Assembly: GCF_900107965.1 (NCBI RefSeq)
Contig: NZ_FNVU01000005.1
Span: 62,001 to 126,000, forward strand
Origin: Actinacidiphila yanglinensis
GTDB lineage: Bacteria > Actinomycetota > Actinomycetes > Streptomycetales > Streptomycetaceae
Direction of reading: 5' to 3'
Length of the DNA: 64,000 bases
In this document: positions 26,279 to 34,707 of the stretch, piece by piece
Position numbering within the stretch: the first letter of the stretch is position 1
How the letters are laid out: each line of letters opens with the position of its first letter
Made by a program: the position numbers and the translations under genes
The notes under the pieces: generated by a model
The model's database searches: none
Told to the model about the DNA's origin: nothing
What the model saw: only the letters and a program-made list of their open reading frames with translations

Positions 26279-26788
26279 ATGAAGATATTCGGCCGGGAGC
26301 CCGCGCTCTGGCTCTCCCTCCTCGCCGTCGTGATCAAGCTCAGCACCGCCTTCGGGCTGGACCTCGGCGACAAGCAGCAGGCGGTCGTCAACGCCTTCGC
26401 CGCCGCGGTCGTCGGCCTCCTGATCGCGCTCAGCGTCCACGACGGCGTCAACGCGGCCGTGCTCGGCCTCATCCAGGCGGGCATGTCGCTGGCGATCGGC
26501 TTCGGCCTGCACTGGTCGGCCGACCAGCAGTCCACCGTGATGAGCCTGGCCTCCGCGGTCCTCGCGATGTGGACCCGCACCCAGGTCACCGCGAAGGTGC
26601 CCGCGCCCGTTCCGGCCGTACCGCCGGCCCCGGCCGCACCCGCGCCCGCGCCCGCTCAAGCCGCACCCGCTCCGACGGCACCGGCTCAACCCACCACCTC
26701 CGCCGCGGTACCCGCACAACCGGCCCCCGCCCAACCGGCACCTGCACCCGCACCGGAAGCCCCCGCACCGGAGACCCCCGCACCGTGA
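26279..26788 (+). CDS. Two-helix-repeat membrane protein with Ala/Pro tail, holin-like
   Basis: The 169-residue product starts MKIFGREPALWLSLLAVVIK, which resembles small membrane proteins I associate with actinophage holin-type genes. The module appears twice: GLDLGDKQQAVVNAFAAAVV and GLHWSADQQSTVMSLASAVL, each followed by hydrophobic residues. The last 70 residues are almost only Ala, Pro, Val and Glu, likely extended in the wall or cytoplasm. No lysin or other phage gene is nearby, so a phage role is not supported by context. It converges on the phosphatase gene with a 10-base gap. Confidence 0.65.
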   Translation: MKIFGREPALWLSLLAVVIKLSTAFGLDLGDKQQAVVNAFAAAVVGLLIALSVHDGVNAAVLGLIQAGMSLAIGFGLHWSADQQSTVMSLASAVLAMWTRTQVTAKVPAPVPAVPPAPAAPAPAPAQAAPAPTAPAQPTTSAAVPAQPAPAQPAPAPAPEAPAPETPAP

Positions 26789-26798
26789 CCGACTCCCC

Positions 26799-27965
26799 TC
26801 ACGCCCCCTCACGCCGCCGCGCGCGGCCCGAGGGAGTGCGGGTGGAAGGAGCGCGCTCGATGACGAGGAGAGCGGCGTCGTCGGTCGGCGGCCCGCCGGT
26901 GTGCGTGAGCAGGTCGCGGTGGAGGTGGCGCAGCAGCGTGTCCGGGCTGGACGCGGGCAGCGCCGCGACCCGCTCGGCGAGGGGGTAGAACGCACCCTCC
27001 GGTGAACGCGCCTCGACGACGCCGTCGGTGTAGAGGACGAGCATGTCGCCGGGCTCGAAGGAGAACGGCTCGGTGTGCAGGGTTCCGACGGCGAGCGGGT
27101 CCGGACCGCAGACGCCGAGCGGGGGCGAGGTCCGGCGGGCGTAGAGCGCCGTGACGCGGTCGCCATGGAGCAGGAGCGGCGGCGGATGGCCGCAGTTGAT
27201 CATCTCCGCCCGCGCGCCGTCGTCGGGGAGGTCGAGGATGAGCGCGGTGATGAAGTGCTCGCCGGGATCCAGCCGGGTGTCGGCGACCTCCTCCATGTTC
27301 CGGCTGACGCTGTCCTCCAGGGCGATCACGAGGTCGGGCAGGGCGGTGTGCCGATGCGCCCCCTCGCGGAAGGCCCCCAGCACGAGCGAGGCCTCGCCGA
27401 TGGAGTCCAGGCCGTGGCCCCGCACGTCACCGATGATCACGCGGGTGGAGGGGTGGGCGGCCCGGGTCGTCGCGAAGAGGTCGCCGCCGATCTGTGCCTC
27501 GTCCTCGGCGGCCAGGTACAGCCAGGCCACCCGTTGCGGCCCGATCCGGCGGGGCGGAGGCCGCAGCAGGACCCGCTGGGCGGTCTCGGCCACCGAACGC
27601 GCCCGGTCCAGCTCGCGGTTGCGCCGGTCCCGGGCGACGCTCACCAGGACGACCAGCACGGACAGCACCGCCAGCGCGATGATCTGCGCCACGTGGTTCG
27701 ACGTGCCGAGCCCGCCGTGGAAGGCCGCGATGAACACCTGGGCCGCCACGGCCACCGAGCCCGCCACCGCGGTCAGCCGCGGGCCGGCCAGCGAGGCGGT
27801 GAGGGCGGGCGCGATCACGAGCAGCGGGCCGAGGTGGACGTCGTCCGGGACCTGGACGTCGATCGCGGTGATCGCCGCGATCAGCACGAAAGGGATCGCC
27901 ACCAGCCAGCTACGGCCCGAGGGCTCCTGCAGGAGGCGGTCCACCGACCAGCGCCGACCTTCCAT
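26799..27965 (-). CDS. Membrane-anchored SpoIIE/PP2C-type serine phosphatase
   Basis: The 388-residue product has four or so N-terminal membrane helices (about residues 18-110), then a PP2C-SpoIIE domain with EAQIGGDLFATT, VIIGDVRGHGLD, VLYTDGVVEAR and DDAALLVIE. It probably dephosphorylates an anti-anti-sigma factor. The C-terminal tail is basic. The ATG at 27965 has GGGGGA just before it; the frame continues upstream into a terminator hairpin and so is not coding there. No partner kinase or STAS gene is adjacent. Confidence 0.9.
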   Translation of the reverse strand: MEGRRWSVDRLLQEPSGRSWLVAIPFVLIAAITAIDVQVPDDVHLGPLLVIAPALTASLAGPRLTAVAGSVAVAAQVFIAAFHGGLGTSNHVAQIIALAVLSVLVVLVSVARDRRNRELDRARSVAETAQRVLLRPPPRRIGPQRVAWLYLAAEDEAQIGGDLFATTRAAHPSTRVIIGDVRGHGLDSIGEASLVLGAFREGAHRHTALPDLVIALEDSVSRNMEEVADTRLDPGEHFITALILDLPDDGARAEMINCGHPPPLLLHGDRVTALYARRTSPPLGVCGPDPLAVGTLHTEPFSFEPGDMLVLYTDGVVEARSPEGAFYPLAERVAALPASSPDTLLRHLHRDLLTHTGGPPTDDAALLVIERAPSTRTPSGRARRREGA

Positions 27966-27988
27966 TCCCCCAGTCTCCGCCCGAACGC

Positions 27989-28046
27989 GCCACCAGTCAC
28001 CTGGGCAGCCGCCCCGCCGGAGCGGGCTGCCCAGGTGACCGGTGGC
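27989..28046 (-). terminator. Strong stem-loop after the epimerase gene
   Basis: Arms 27989-28010 and 28025-28046 are 22 bases long and complementary except for one position, around a 14-base loop. The hairpin begins 53 bases past the epimerase stop and ends 24 bases before the phosphatase start on the same strand, which fits a terminator separating the two. Confidence 0.85.
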
Positions 28047-28098
28047 ACATCGGACGCGCATCGCCGCGCGGTCCCCGGCCACGCCGGCGCAGCGCCGG

Positions 28099-28992
28099 TC
28101 AGGCGAAGTAGTGCCCCTGCTCCAGGTCGTCGAGCAGGCCGGGCTCGCTCGGCTCCCAGCCCAGCAGTTCCCGGGTCGCCGCGTTCGACGCGCTGACGTC
28201 GAGCCCGAAGATGTTCCCGATCCAGCCGAAGTGCGCGACCGCGTCCTCGGCCGGGACGGACACGACCGGGACGTCGAGCCTGCGGCCGATCACCTCGGCG
28301 ATCTCCCGCGTGGGCACCCCTTCCTCGGCCTGTCCCTGCAGCGGGGTCCCGGCCGGGGCCTTCTCGACCGCGAGCCGGAAGAGGCGGGCGGCGTCGAGGC
28401 GGTGCACCGCGCCCCAGCGCTGGGAGCCGTCCCCGATGTAGCCGGAGACGCCCTTCTCGCGGGCGGTGGCGATCAGCCGCGTCACGAATGCCTTGTCGCC
28501 CTCGCCGTGCACGGTGGGCGGCAGCCCCACGGCGGACGCACGCACGCCGCGCTCGGCGAGGCCCAGCGCGATCCGCGCGTTGACGGCGCGGGGGCCCGCG
28601 GCGGAGGCGGGCCCGTCTCCCTCTGCCGGGGCTGTCCCCCCGGGAGCCGGAATCGCGAGGGTGCCGGAGGCGATGACCAGCGGGCGCCCGGAACCCTCCA
28701 GCGCGGCGCCGATCGTCTCGATGGCGTTCCGGTCGGCGGCCACGGACTTCTCGAACGCGCTGAAGTCGTGGATGAAGGCGAGGTGGACGACCCCGTCGGA
28801 CTCGGCCGCGCCGGCCCGCAGGCTCTCGAGGTCGTCGAGGGAGCCGCGCCGGACCTGCGCCCCCGCGGCGGCCAGTGCCTCGGCGGAGGCGTCGGAGCGG
28901 GCCAGCCCGACGACCTCGTGGCCTGCGCCGATGAGCTCGGGTACGACGGCGGAACCGATGTAGCCGGAGGCGCCGGTGACGAAAACACGCAT
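28099..28992 (-). CDS. NAD(P)-dependent epimerase/dehydratase (extended SDR)
   Basis: The 297-residue product starts MRVFVTGASGYIGSAVVPEL, the extended-SDR cofactor motif, followed by EVVGLARSDASAEAL and VVHLAFIHDF. The canonical YxxxK is not present in that form: the region reads AVNARIALGLAERG, as in many actinobacterial members of the NAD-binding nucleoside-sugar-epimerase-like group, so catalysis is uncertain. It is divergent from a TetR gene with a double operator between them, so it is probably the TetR target. Confidence 0.88.
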   Translation of the reverse strand: MRVFVTGASGYIGSAVVPELIGAGHEVVGLARSDASAEALAAAGAQVRRGSLDDLESLRAGAAESDGVVHLAFIHDFSAFEKSVAADRNAIETIGAALEGSGRPLVIASGTLAIPAPGGTAPAEGDGPASAAGPRAVNARIALGLAERGVRASAVGLPPTVHGEGDKAFVTRLIATAREKGVSGYIGDGSQRWGAVHRLDAARLFRLAVEKAPAGTPLQGQAEEGVPTREIAEVIGRRLDVPVVSVPAEDAVAHFGWIGNIFGLDVSASNAATRELLGWEPSEPGLLDDLEQGHYFA

Positions 28993-29015
28993 GGGAAGGA
29001 CTCCTCGACAAAGGC

Positions 29016-29066
29016 GATGTCAGTTACTGACATCAACCGTAGCACCCGATGTCAGTCACTGCCATC
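29016..29066. promoter_or_regulatory. Double TetR operator between epimerase and TetR genes
   Basis: GATGTCAGTTACTGACATC (29016-29034) has perfect 9-bp arms around one central T. GATGTCAGTCACTGCCATC (29048-29066) matches it with 8 of 9 arm positions. The centres are 32 bases apart, three helical turns. The pair covers the whole divergent promoter between the two start codons. Confidence 0.85.
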
Positions 29067-29095
29067 ACGCTTTCCGGTCGCGTACGATCGGGGGC

Positions 29096-29665
29096 ATGGG
29101 GCGATGGGAACCGGACGCACGCGGGCGGCTCGGACAGGCGGCGATGGAGCTGTACGCCGAGCGCGGGTTCGAGCAGACCACCGTGGCGGAGATCGCCAAG
29201 CGGGCCGGGCTGACCGAGCGGACCTTCTTCCGGCACTACGCGGACAAGCGCGAAGTGCTGTTCGGCGGTTCGCACGTCCTGGAGGACCTGGTCGTCGGCA
29301 CCGTCCGGGACGCCCCCGAGGGCACCGCCCCGATCGACGCGGTCGCGGCCGGCCTCGACGCCGCGGCCACCGGGATCTTCTCCGACCTCCGCGACTTCGC
29401 GCGGCGCCGCCAGGCGATCATCACCGCGCACCAGGACCTCCGGGAGCGCGAGCTGATCAAGCTCGCATCGCTCTCCTCGGCTCTCGCGGACACCCTGCGC
29501 GGACGCGGGGTGTCAGAGCCTGCCGCGAGCCTTGCCGCCGAGGCGGGCACGGCCGTCTTCAAGGTCGCCTTCGAGCGCTGGGTCGGCGACGGCGAGACCC
29601 GCGACCTCGCCGCGGTGATCAAGGGATCCCTCGCCGAACTCCGGTCCGTGGCCGCGGGAGAGTAG
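29096..29665 (+). CDS. TetR-family transcriptional repressor
   Basis: The 189-residue product has the TetR DNA-binding domain: LGQAAMELYAERGFEQTTVA, then EIAKRAGLTERTFFRHYADK. The ligand domain follows, with EPAASLAAEAGTAVFKVAFE. I use the ATG at 29096, where the HTH domain begins as in relatives; the longer frame would cross the operator. It most likely represses itself and the divergent epimerase gene through the double operator upstream of both. Confidence 0.92.
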   Translation: MGRWEPDARGRLGQAAMELYAERGFEQTTVAEIAKRAGLTERTFFRHYADKREVLFGGSHVLEDLVVGTVRDAPEGTAPIDAVAAGLDAAATGIFSDLRDFARRRQAIITAHQDLRERELIKLASLSSALADTLRGRGVSEPAASLAAEAGTAVFKVAFERWVGDGETRDLAAVIKGSLAELRSVAAGE

Positions 29666-30011
29666 CCGCTCCCCCGGCCGCCGTCGCGGGGCACGGCGGC
29701 CCAACGCTCCCTGATCCACGGCCGATCACGACCCGCCTGCCACCGACTCCCATGATTTCGTGGCCGATTGGTGGGCTGATGTTCATCAGGGGTTCGACGA
29801 CAGCTCCGGACAAGGGCTCTTGCGCCTCATAGGGTCCCTCAGGCCGACAGGGGCTCCCCCGGCTGTGGCGACGCGCGTCCCGCGCGCACCCACCCGGGAC
29901 ACGGCCGACCGTCGCGGGGGACCACCGGGGGGATACCGGGGTACGGGTCGGACCTGTCGGCGCACACACCAACTCGATGCCTTGCCGCATCGCGTCTTTG
30001 GGGGGTTCTTC
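29666..30011. other. 346-base gap, no gene seen
   Basis: The region separates the TetR gene from the secreted propeller gene. A frame is open across part of it but shows neither a start signal nor a sensible protein. The stretch CATGATTTCGTGGCCGATTG near 29752 is the AT-richer part and may hold the promoter of the downstream gene. Confidence 0.45.
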
Positions 30012-32075
30012 TTGGATGCTCGCTCGCGCCGCAGACTGGCGACGCTCGCTTCGGCCGCCTCGCTGGCGGCCGGTGTCCTCGGCGCGACCGCGCCGCAGGC
30101 CGGGGCGCTGACGATCAGCGCGAAGACCGGCCAGATCTCGGTGGTCAACGCCACCGGCGTCACCACCGCCGATGCCGACGGCGGCAACTCCGCCGTCGTG
30201 CCGCATCTTCCCAACACCGGCCGGCTCTCGGCCAACTGGGCACCGGACGGCAGCCGGCTGGTCGCCGGCGGACAGGACCCGACCCGGCTCACCAGCACCC
30301 GCCTGGTCGGCGACGCCTCGCACGTCACCACCGAGTGGCCGCAGAGCGCGTCCGGCACGCAGTACACCGACGCGACCTTCTGGCTCGACGGCAGCGACAT
30401 CGTCACCAGCAACGGCACCCAGCTCTACTACGGGCCGTCCGACGCGTCGTTCGGGCAGCAGCCGCTGCTGACCGGCGGCAACCAGCAGCCGGCCGGGACC
30501 TGCGACTCCCACCCCAGCGCCAGCATCCTCGGGGCGCTCGCCTTCGAACGCTCCACCTGCGGCGCGTCCGGCTCCGACATCTGGACGCTTGACCCGTCCG
30601 CGGACACCGTGCAGCGAATCGTCACCGACGGCGCCGACCCGGCGTTCTCCGCGGACGGCAGCCAGCTGGCCTTCACCCGGGTCGTCGACGGCAACCGCCA
30701 GATCTTCACCGCCGCGGCCGACGGCACCGGCGCCAAGCAGGTCACCTCCGACGCGGTGGACCACACCGACCCGTCCTGGGACCCGGCCGGCGGCCGGATC
30801 GCCTACGGCGTCACCGACGCGTCGGCCGGCACCGCCTCGACGAAGATCCTGGACCTGTCCGACGGCACCAGCACCACCTTCAGCACCGACGGCAGCAAGC
30901 CGGCCTGGCAGCCGGTCCGGAGCAACACCCTGGACCGGGTGTACGGCACCGGCGGCATCACCATCGACCAGGCCGCCTCGCGGTTCACCTTCGACGCCAC
31001 CGGCGCGGCCCACGAGCCCGGCCTGATCACCGCGCACTCGGCGGTCCTGGTCAACAAGGCCAACGCCACCTACGCGACCCCGGCGATCGCGCTGGCCGCG
31101 GAGAAGCAGGGCCCGGTGCTGATGACGTCCAGCGGTTCGCTGGACGCCACCGTCACCGCCGAGCTCAAGCGCACCCTTCCCAAGGGCAGCACCGTCTACC
31201 TGGACGGCAACACCACGCAGTTGAGCGCGAAGGTGTCCTCCCAGATCACCGCGCTCGGCTACACCGCGCTGCGGATGGACGGCGCGGACCTGGCGTCGGT
31301 CTCGGCGCGCGTCGCCACCCAGATCACCAAGAAGCCCGACTGGGTGTTCGTCGCCGACGGGATGGACTACCACGACCCGGTGTCGGCCGCGACGGCCGCG
31401 GGCTCGCTCGGCTACAAGGGCCTCGGCGTGGTGCTGCTGGTCAAGGGCACGACCATTCCCACCGCCGTCAAGACCTACCTGAACTCGCTGAACCCGGCGA
31501 CCACCGGGCTGGTGACGGTGGGCGCCAACGCGCGTACGGCGATGGAGAACACGCCGCTGGCCCAGCAGTGGGAGTTCTACGACATCAGCGGCAGTTCGTA
31601 CGAGCAGACCGCGGTCAACCTGGCGAACTTCTGGTGGGCCGGGCCCAACGTCGCGACCGTCGACGAGAGTTCGGTCTGGTCGAACTCGGTGGTCGGCAAC
31701 GCGGTGACGGCGATCTACGGTCCGGCCCTGTGGTCCACCGCCGCCTCGCTGTCCACGACGACCGCCGGCTACCTCACCAAGGAGTCCGCGAGCGTCCAGG
31801 AGGTGGTGACCTTCGGCGGCAACGCCCAGTACTCCGTCGCCCAGCGCACCGCCCTCGGCAACGCGATCGGGATCAGCAGCACCCAGCTGTCCACCATGTG
31901 GTGGGCCGGCGGCGTGCTTCCGGCGGCCAGCGCCACCCCGTCGGCCAGGAGCCTCGCGAAGTCGCTGCCGACGATCCACGGGCCGGCCGCCGAGGCACCC
32001 GCCTCCGGCCGTCCGTCGCTGATCGTGGACACCCCCGGGGCGCACCTGACCCCGAAGAACGACCGCACCCGCTGA
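30012..32075 (+). CDS. Secreted protein: TolB-like propeller plus cell-wall-binding-repeat-like domain
   Basis: The 687-residue product starts with a TTG at 30012 and a signal peptide (LDARSRRRLATLASAASLAA to about residue 33). Residues about 35-300 hold PD40/TolB-type blades such as GADPAFSADGSQLAFTR and DPSWDPAGGRIAYGV. The second half has repeats with Tyr-Ala-Thr..Ala-Ile-Ala and VFVADGMDYHDPVSAATAAG, which resemble CWB2 cell-wall-binding repeats. It is probably attached to the wall or released. The upstream frame is open but has no signal peptide. It converges on the next gene with a strong terminator between. Confidence 0.78.
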   Translation: MDARSRRRLATLASAASLAAGVLGATAPQAGALTISAKTGQISVVNATGVTTADADGGNSAVVPHLPNTGRLSANWAPDGSRLVAGGQDPTRLTSTRLVGDASHVTTEWPQSASGTQYTDATFWLDGSDIVTSNGTQLYYGPSDASFGQQPLLTGGNQQPAGTCDSHPSASILGALAFERSTCGASGSDIWTLDPSADTVQRIVTDGADPAFSADGSQLAFTRVVDGNRQIFTAAADGTGAKQVTSDAVDHTDPSWDPAGGRIAYGVTDASAGTASTKILDLSDGTSTTFSTDGSKPAWQPVRSNTLDRVYGTGGITIDQAASRFTFDATGAAHEPGLITAHSAVLVNKANATYATPAIALAAEKQGPVLMTSSGSLDATVTAELKRTLPKGSTVYLDGNTTQLSAKVSSQITALGYTALRMDGADLASVSARVATQITKKPDWVFVADGMDYHDPVSAATAAGSLGYKGLGVVLLVKGTTIPTAVKTYLNSLNPATTGLVTVGANARTAMENTPLAQQWEFYDISGSSYEQTAVNLANFWWAGPNVATVDESSVWSNSVVGNAVTAIYGPALWSTAASLSTTTAGYLTKESASVQEVVTFGGNAQYSVAQRTALGNAIGISSTQLSTMWWAGGVLPAASATPSARSLAKSLPTIHGPAAEAPASGRPSLIVDTPGAHLTPKNDRTR

Positions 32076-32092
32076 ACCCCTCCGCACACCCT

Positions 32093-32123
32093 GGTGGGCC
32101 CGGCCGCATCGGCCGGGCCCACC
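32093..32123. terminator. Bidirectional terminator between convergent genes
   Basis: Perfect 13-bp arms GGTGGGCCCGGCC and GGCCGGGCCCACC flank a GCATC loop, 18 bases past the stop of the propeller gene and 31 bases from the stop of the opposing gene. Confidence 0.88.
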
Positions 32124-32153
32124 GGCGTTTCCGGGCCCGCGAGCGACCGCGGC

Positions 32154-32666
32154 TCAGGGCCGGCCGGGGCCGCCGGGCCCCGGGGCACCCTGCGCGGACC
32201 AGTCATTGCGGGCAGCTAAGAGAGCCGGGCGCACCACGCGGTCGAGGCGGTCCGCCTGGGCACGCAGCAGGTCGGCGACGCGGAGCAGCCCGTCGGGGTC
32301 CAGGTCGGTGATCCAACTCTCCTCGCAGAGATGGAGGTTGACCACCGGGACGCGCGGCTCGGGCGGCTCCGCGTAGGGGGTGCAGTCGAGGGTGCAGGAG
32401 AGGATCTCCTGCTCGCAGGGCCGTCCCGTGCGGTCCGCCGCGGTGTAGACGGCGGCGGTCTGGCCGGGGAAGCGCGCACAGTGGTGGATGTCGGCCAGCC
32501 GGTCGGCCAACTCCCCGACGGGCACGTTGTGTTCGCTGGGATCGTCACCGGCCCACGGGGGCAGGTAGCCGCTCAGGGTGTGCCCGTCGGCAGCCGAGAG
32601 GGTCCATCGGCGCGGGAGCCCGGGCGGGGCCGGCGACCCGGTCGGAACAGGGGGGAATCCGATCAT
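32154..32666 (-). CDS. DUF6907-like small Streptomyces protein
   Basis: The 170-residue product has the layout I associate with DUF6907: an N-terminal variable part, LADRLADIHHCARFPG, a middle beta region, then VVNLHLCEESWITDLDPDGL followed by a helix DLLRAQADRLDRVV. The function is unknown; these proteins are often encoded near HTH/DUF397 pairs. The ATG at 32666 follows an AGG-rich leader. It is the downstream gene of a set of small minus-strand genes (32751-33645) with gaps of 84-168 bases. Confidence 0.6.
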   Translation of the reverse strand: MIGFPPVPTGSPAPPGLPRRWTLSAADGHTLSGYLPPWAGDDPSEHNVPVGELADRLADIHHCARFPGQTAAVYTAADRTGRPCEQEILSCTLDCTPYAEPPEPRVPVVNLHLCEESWITDLDPDGLLRVADLLRAQADRLDRVVRPALLAARNDWSAQGAPGPGGPGRP

Positions 32667-32750
32667 GCGAGGTGGTCCTTCTCTGCGGACAACGGTCAAC
32701 GGTGGTCGGTGGCGATCACTTCGGGGCGGGGCGGGGCGCGCCGCGCGGGG

Positions 32751-33155
32751 CTACATCCACGTTCGGAGCGGGAACGGGAAGGTGGTGGCGATGCGGGGTG
32801 GGTCCGAGAGCTCCCAGCTGTGGCCGCCGGGATGGCCCTCGAACTCGCTGCAGGGCTCGTCGACTTCACGCCCGGCCGGGCAGTCCGGGATCTCGATCAC
32901 CGCGCTCGGCTCCGCCCCGTCCCGCCACAACGCCCACAGCGTCCCGGCCTCCGGCCCGCGCAAATTGAGCACCGCGCCGTAGTGAACGGGCCCCCGGTGC
33001 ACCTCGATCGTGCACACCAGGGTCGCGAACATGTCCTCGCGGGTGTAGCCGAACACCTCGTCCGCCGCCGCCAGGCCCAGCACCGTGCCCACCAGCGCCT
33101 CCGGCACCAGGATCCGCCGGCCACAGATGAAACGCTCCCCGCGCCGAACAGGCAT
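32751..33155 (-). CDS. Hypothetical protein of accessory regulatory locus
   Basis: I recognise no family. The 134-residue product starts MPVRRGERFICGRRILVPEA, and has VCTIEVHRGPVHYGAVLNLR and VIEIPDCPAGREVDEPCSEF with two Cys, and no membrane segment. The ATG at 33155 follows GAGGAG by 10 bases, so I choose it over the longer frame. It lies between the DUF6907-like gene and the tiny membrane-protein gene on the same strand. Confidence 0.55.
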   Translation of the reverse strand: MPVRRGERFICGRRILVPEALVGTVLGLAAADEVFGYTREDMFATLVCTIEVHRGPVHYGAVLNLRGPEAGTLWALWRDGAEPSAVIEIPDCPAGREVDEPCSEFEGHPGGHSWELSDPPRIATTFPFPLRTWM

Positions 33156-33322
33156 GGCCCCCAACTCCTCACGTCCTACGTCCCGCTGCGTACCGATGGA
33201 AAAAAGACCCGCTCCGGCCAAGGGCGACCAAACCGTGAGTCCCACCCCGCCCGGGGGTGAAAAGACGGGGACCTTGCCGGGACTCGGCATGGCCGGAGCG
33301 GGCGATCGAAGGGGCCGTACTC

Positions 33323-33451
33323 CTACGGCCCGTACCCCGGGTCACCGGCGATCGCGAGCCCGATCTCCAGCCCGCACAACGCCGCGAGCCCGACGACGAC
33401 GAGGATCCCGGCCCAGCCCATGAGCAGCACCAGACCCCACTTCCGGATCAC
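33323..33451 (-). CDS. 42-residue membrane peptide, coupled to upstream gene
   Basis: The product has a short basic start (MIRKWGLVLL) and one hydrophobic helix (GWAGILVVVGLAALCGLEIG), ending DPGYGP. Its GTG start overlaps the stop of the upstream 65-residue gene as GTGA, which is a standard translational coupling. A later ATG at 33421 would give only 32 residues. Function unknown. Confidence 0.5.
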   Translation of the reverse strand: MIRKWGLVLLMGWAGILVVVGLAALCGLEIGLAIAGDPGYGP

Positions 33452-33645
33452 CGTCCCGCCCCGTCCACGCCCGCGACCGCGCGGAGTTCGGAATCGGTCG
33501 CACGCCGCACCGTCCCCGGGTCCGCCGACCACGAACCGCCCCGCCCGGGCCGTTGCAAAGCCAGCAGCCCACCGCCCTGCCGCAGCACCTCGCCGAGGTC
33601 CCCCGTCATCGTGTCCACCACCCAAGTGCCTTCCGGGTACACCAT
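33448..33645 (-). CDS. Small hypothetical protein (65 residues)
   Basis: The product starts MVYPEGTWVVDTMTGDLGEV and has a short Gly/Leu-rich core (LRQGGGLLALQRPGRGGSW) with a C-terminal region TVRRATDSELRAVAGVD. It resembles small beta-barrel-like proteins found near HTH/DUF397 loci in Streptomyces, an impression I cannot verify. It is divergent from the HTH gene 33868 and coupled to the membrane peptide after it. Confidence 0.6.
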   Translation of the reverse strand: MVYPEGTWVVDTMTGDLGEVLRQGGGLLALQRPGRGGSWSADPGTVRRATDSELRAVAGVDGAGR

Positions 33646-33778
33646 GTGACCGGTCTCTCCGTGATCGATTCCTGACGTTCCGTGAACAAGGATGCCCGGT
33701 GCGTCCTACGATCGGCAGAGGTGAGCCATTGACGCAGCAAGGTGGCTACACAGCGCGCTGCGCGCGGACGACAGGGGG

Positions 33779-33823
33779 TGCGTACTACGCGGTCCATCGA
33801 CACTATTGGTCGCGCAGTACGCA
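33779..33823. promoter_or_regulatory. Long-spaced inverted repeat before the second HTH gene
   Basis: Arms TGCGTACTACGCG (33779-33791) and CGCGCAGTACGCA (33811-33823) match at 12 of 13 positions across a 19-base spacer, ending 44 bases before the HTH start. A TTGAC..GTCAA pair follows at 33825-33844. Either may be an operator of the HTH protein. Confidence 0.6.
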
Positions 33824-33867
33824 ACTTGACTCGGCGTCAGGTCAACGTATGGGAGCTCTGTTTTGTG

Positions 33868-34707
33868 ATGAACAGCACGGATGACGGCACTATCTCAGCT
33901 CGCGTGGTGTTTGCGAAAGAGCTCGCTCGCCAACGCAGGCTGCTCGGGATCAGCCTCGTGGAGCTGGCCAAGCTGTGCAACTACGAGCAGTCGTACCTGC
34001 ACCGCCTGGAGACGGGCAGCAGGCTGGGCACGCTGGAAGCGGCGCAGTCCCTGGACCAGGTGTACGGCACCGGTACGCACATCGCCGACCTGTGGAAACT
34101 CGCGAAGGAGGAGGCCAAGCGGGACCGGTACGGGAACTTCGAGGAAGTGGAGGCCGTGGCAACGAGCATCCAGGAATTCTGCGTGAGTACGGTGCCCGGC
34201 CTGTTGCAGACAAGCGGCTACGCCGAGGACCAGCTACGCGCGGCCGAAACGGCGAGCGTCGAGGAACAAGCCGCGGGGGTGGTGGCACGCATCAAACGGC
34301 AGGACATCCTCACCGGTAAGAAGGTGATCGCCTACCGCGCTCTCATCGACGAGTCGGTGCTGAAGCGCCCCACGTTGGATCCGGAGGTGTGGACCGGGCA
34401 ACTGGAGAAGCTCATCGAGGCGGCCCAGCAACCGAACATCGCCCTGCAGGTCGTACCGTTTCGGGCGGGTCTCTATCGTCTGCTGCCCAGTTCGATGAAG
34501 CTCCTGTGGCTGCCGACCGGGCAGACCGTCGCGTACGTCGAGAGCAGCTGGAGCGGCCAACTCATCGAGGAATTCGAGGACGTGGAGCAACTGCGCTTGT
34601 CCTACGATCGACTACGAGACTCGGCCCTGTCACCCTCTGAGTCCCTTGATCTACTACGCCGCTCATTGGAGGACCACACCTCATGCCTCACACCCCCGTC
34701 GATCTGA
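33868..34707 (+). CDS. XRE-type HTH regulator with DUF5753 domain
   Basis: The 279-residue product has an N-terminal helix-turn-helix (FAKELARQRRLLGISLVELA, then SYLHRLETGSRLGTLEAAQS) and a DUF5753 domain (VSTVPGLLQTSGYAEDQLRA, VIAYRALIDESVL, VAYVESSWSGQLIEE). It is a second abaA/whiJ-type regulator, distinct from the one at 6278. The ATG at 33868 is directly preceded by an in-frame GTG. It overlaps the DUF397 gene by 25 bases, so the two are co-translated. There is no ATPase gene here, unlike at the first locus. Confidence 0.9.
   Translation: MNSTDDGTISARVVFAKELARQRRLLGISLVELAKLCNYEQSYLHRLETGSRLGTLEAAQSLDQVYGTGTHIADLWKLAKEEAKRDRYGNFEEVEAVATSIQEFCVSTVPGLLQTSGYAEDQLRAAETASVEEQAAGVVARIKRQDILTGKKVIAYRALIDESVLKRPTLDPEVWTGQLEKLIEAAQQPNIALQVVPFRAGLYRLLPSSMKLLWLPTGQTVAYVESSWSGQLIEEFEDVEQLRLSYDRLRDSALSPSESLDLLRRSLEDHTSCLTPPSI

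Noticed and set aside
26279..26788. Prophage remnant around the holin-like gene
   Set aside because: No integrase, lysin, portal or other phage gene is near; neighbours are ordinary enzymes and regulators.
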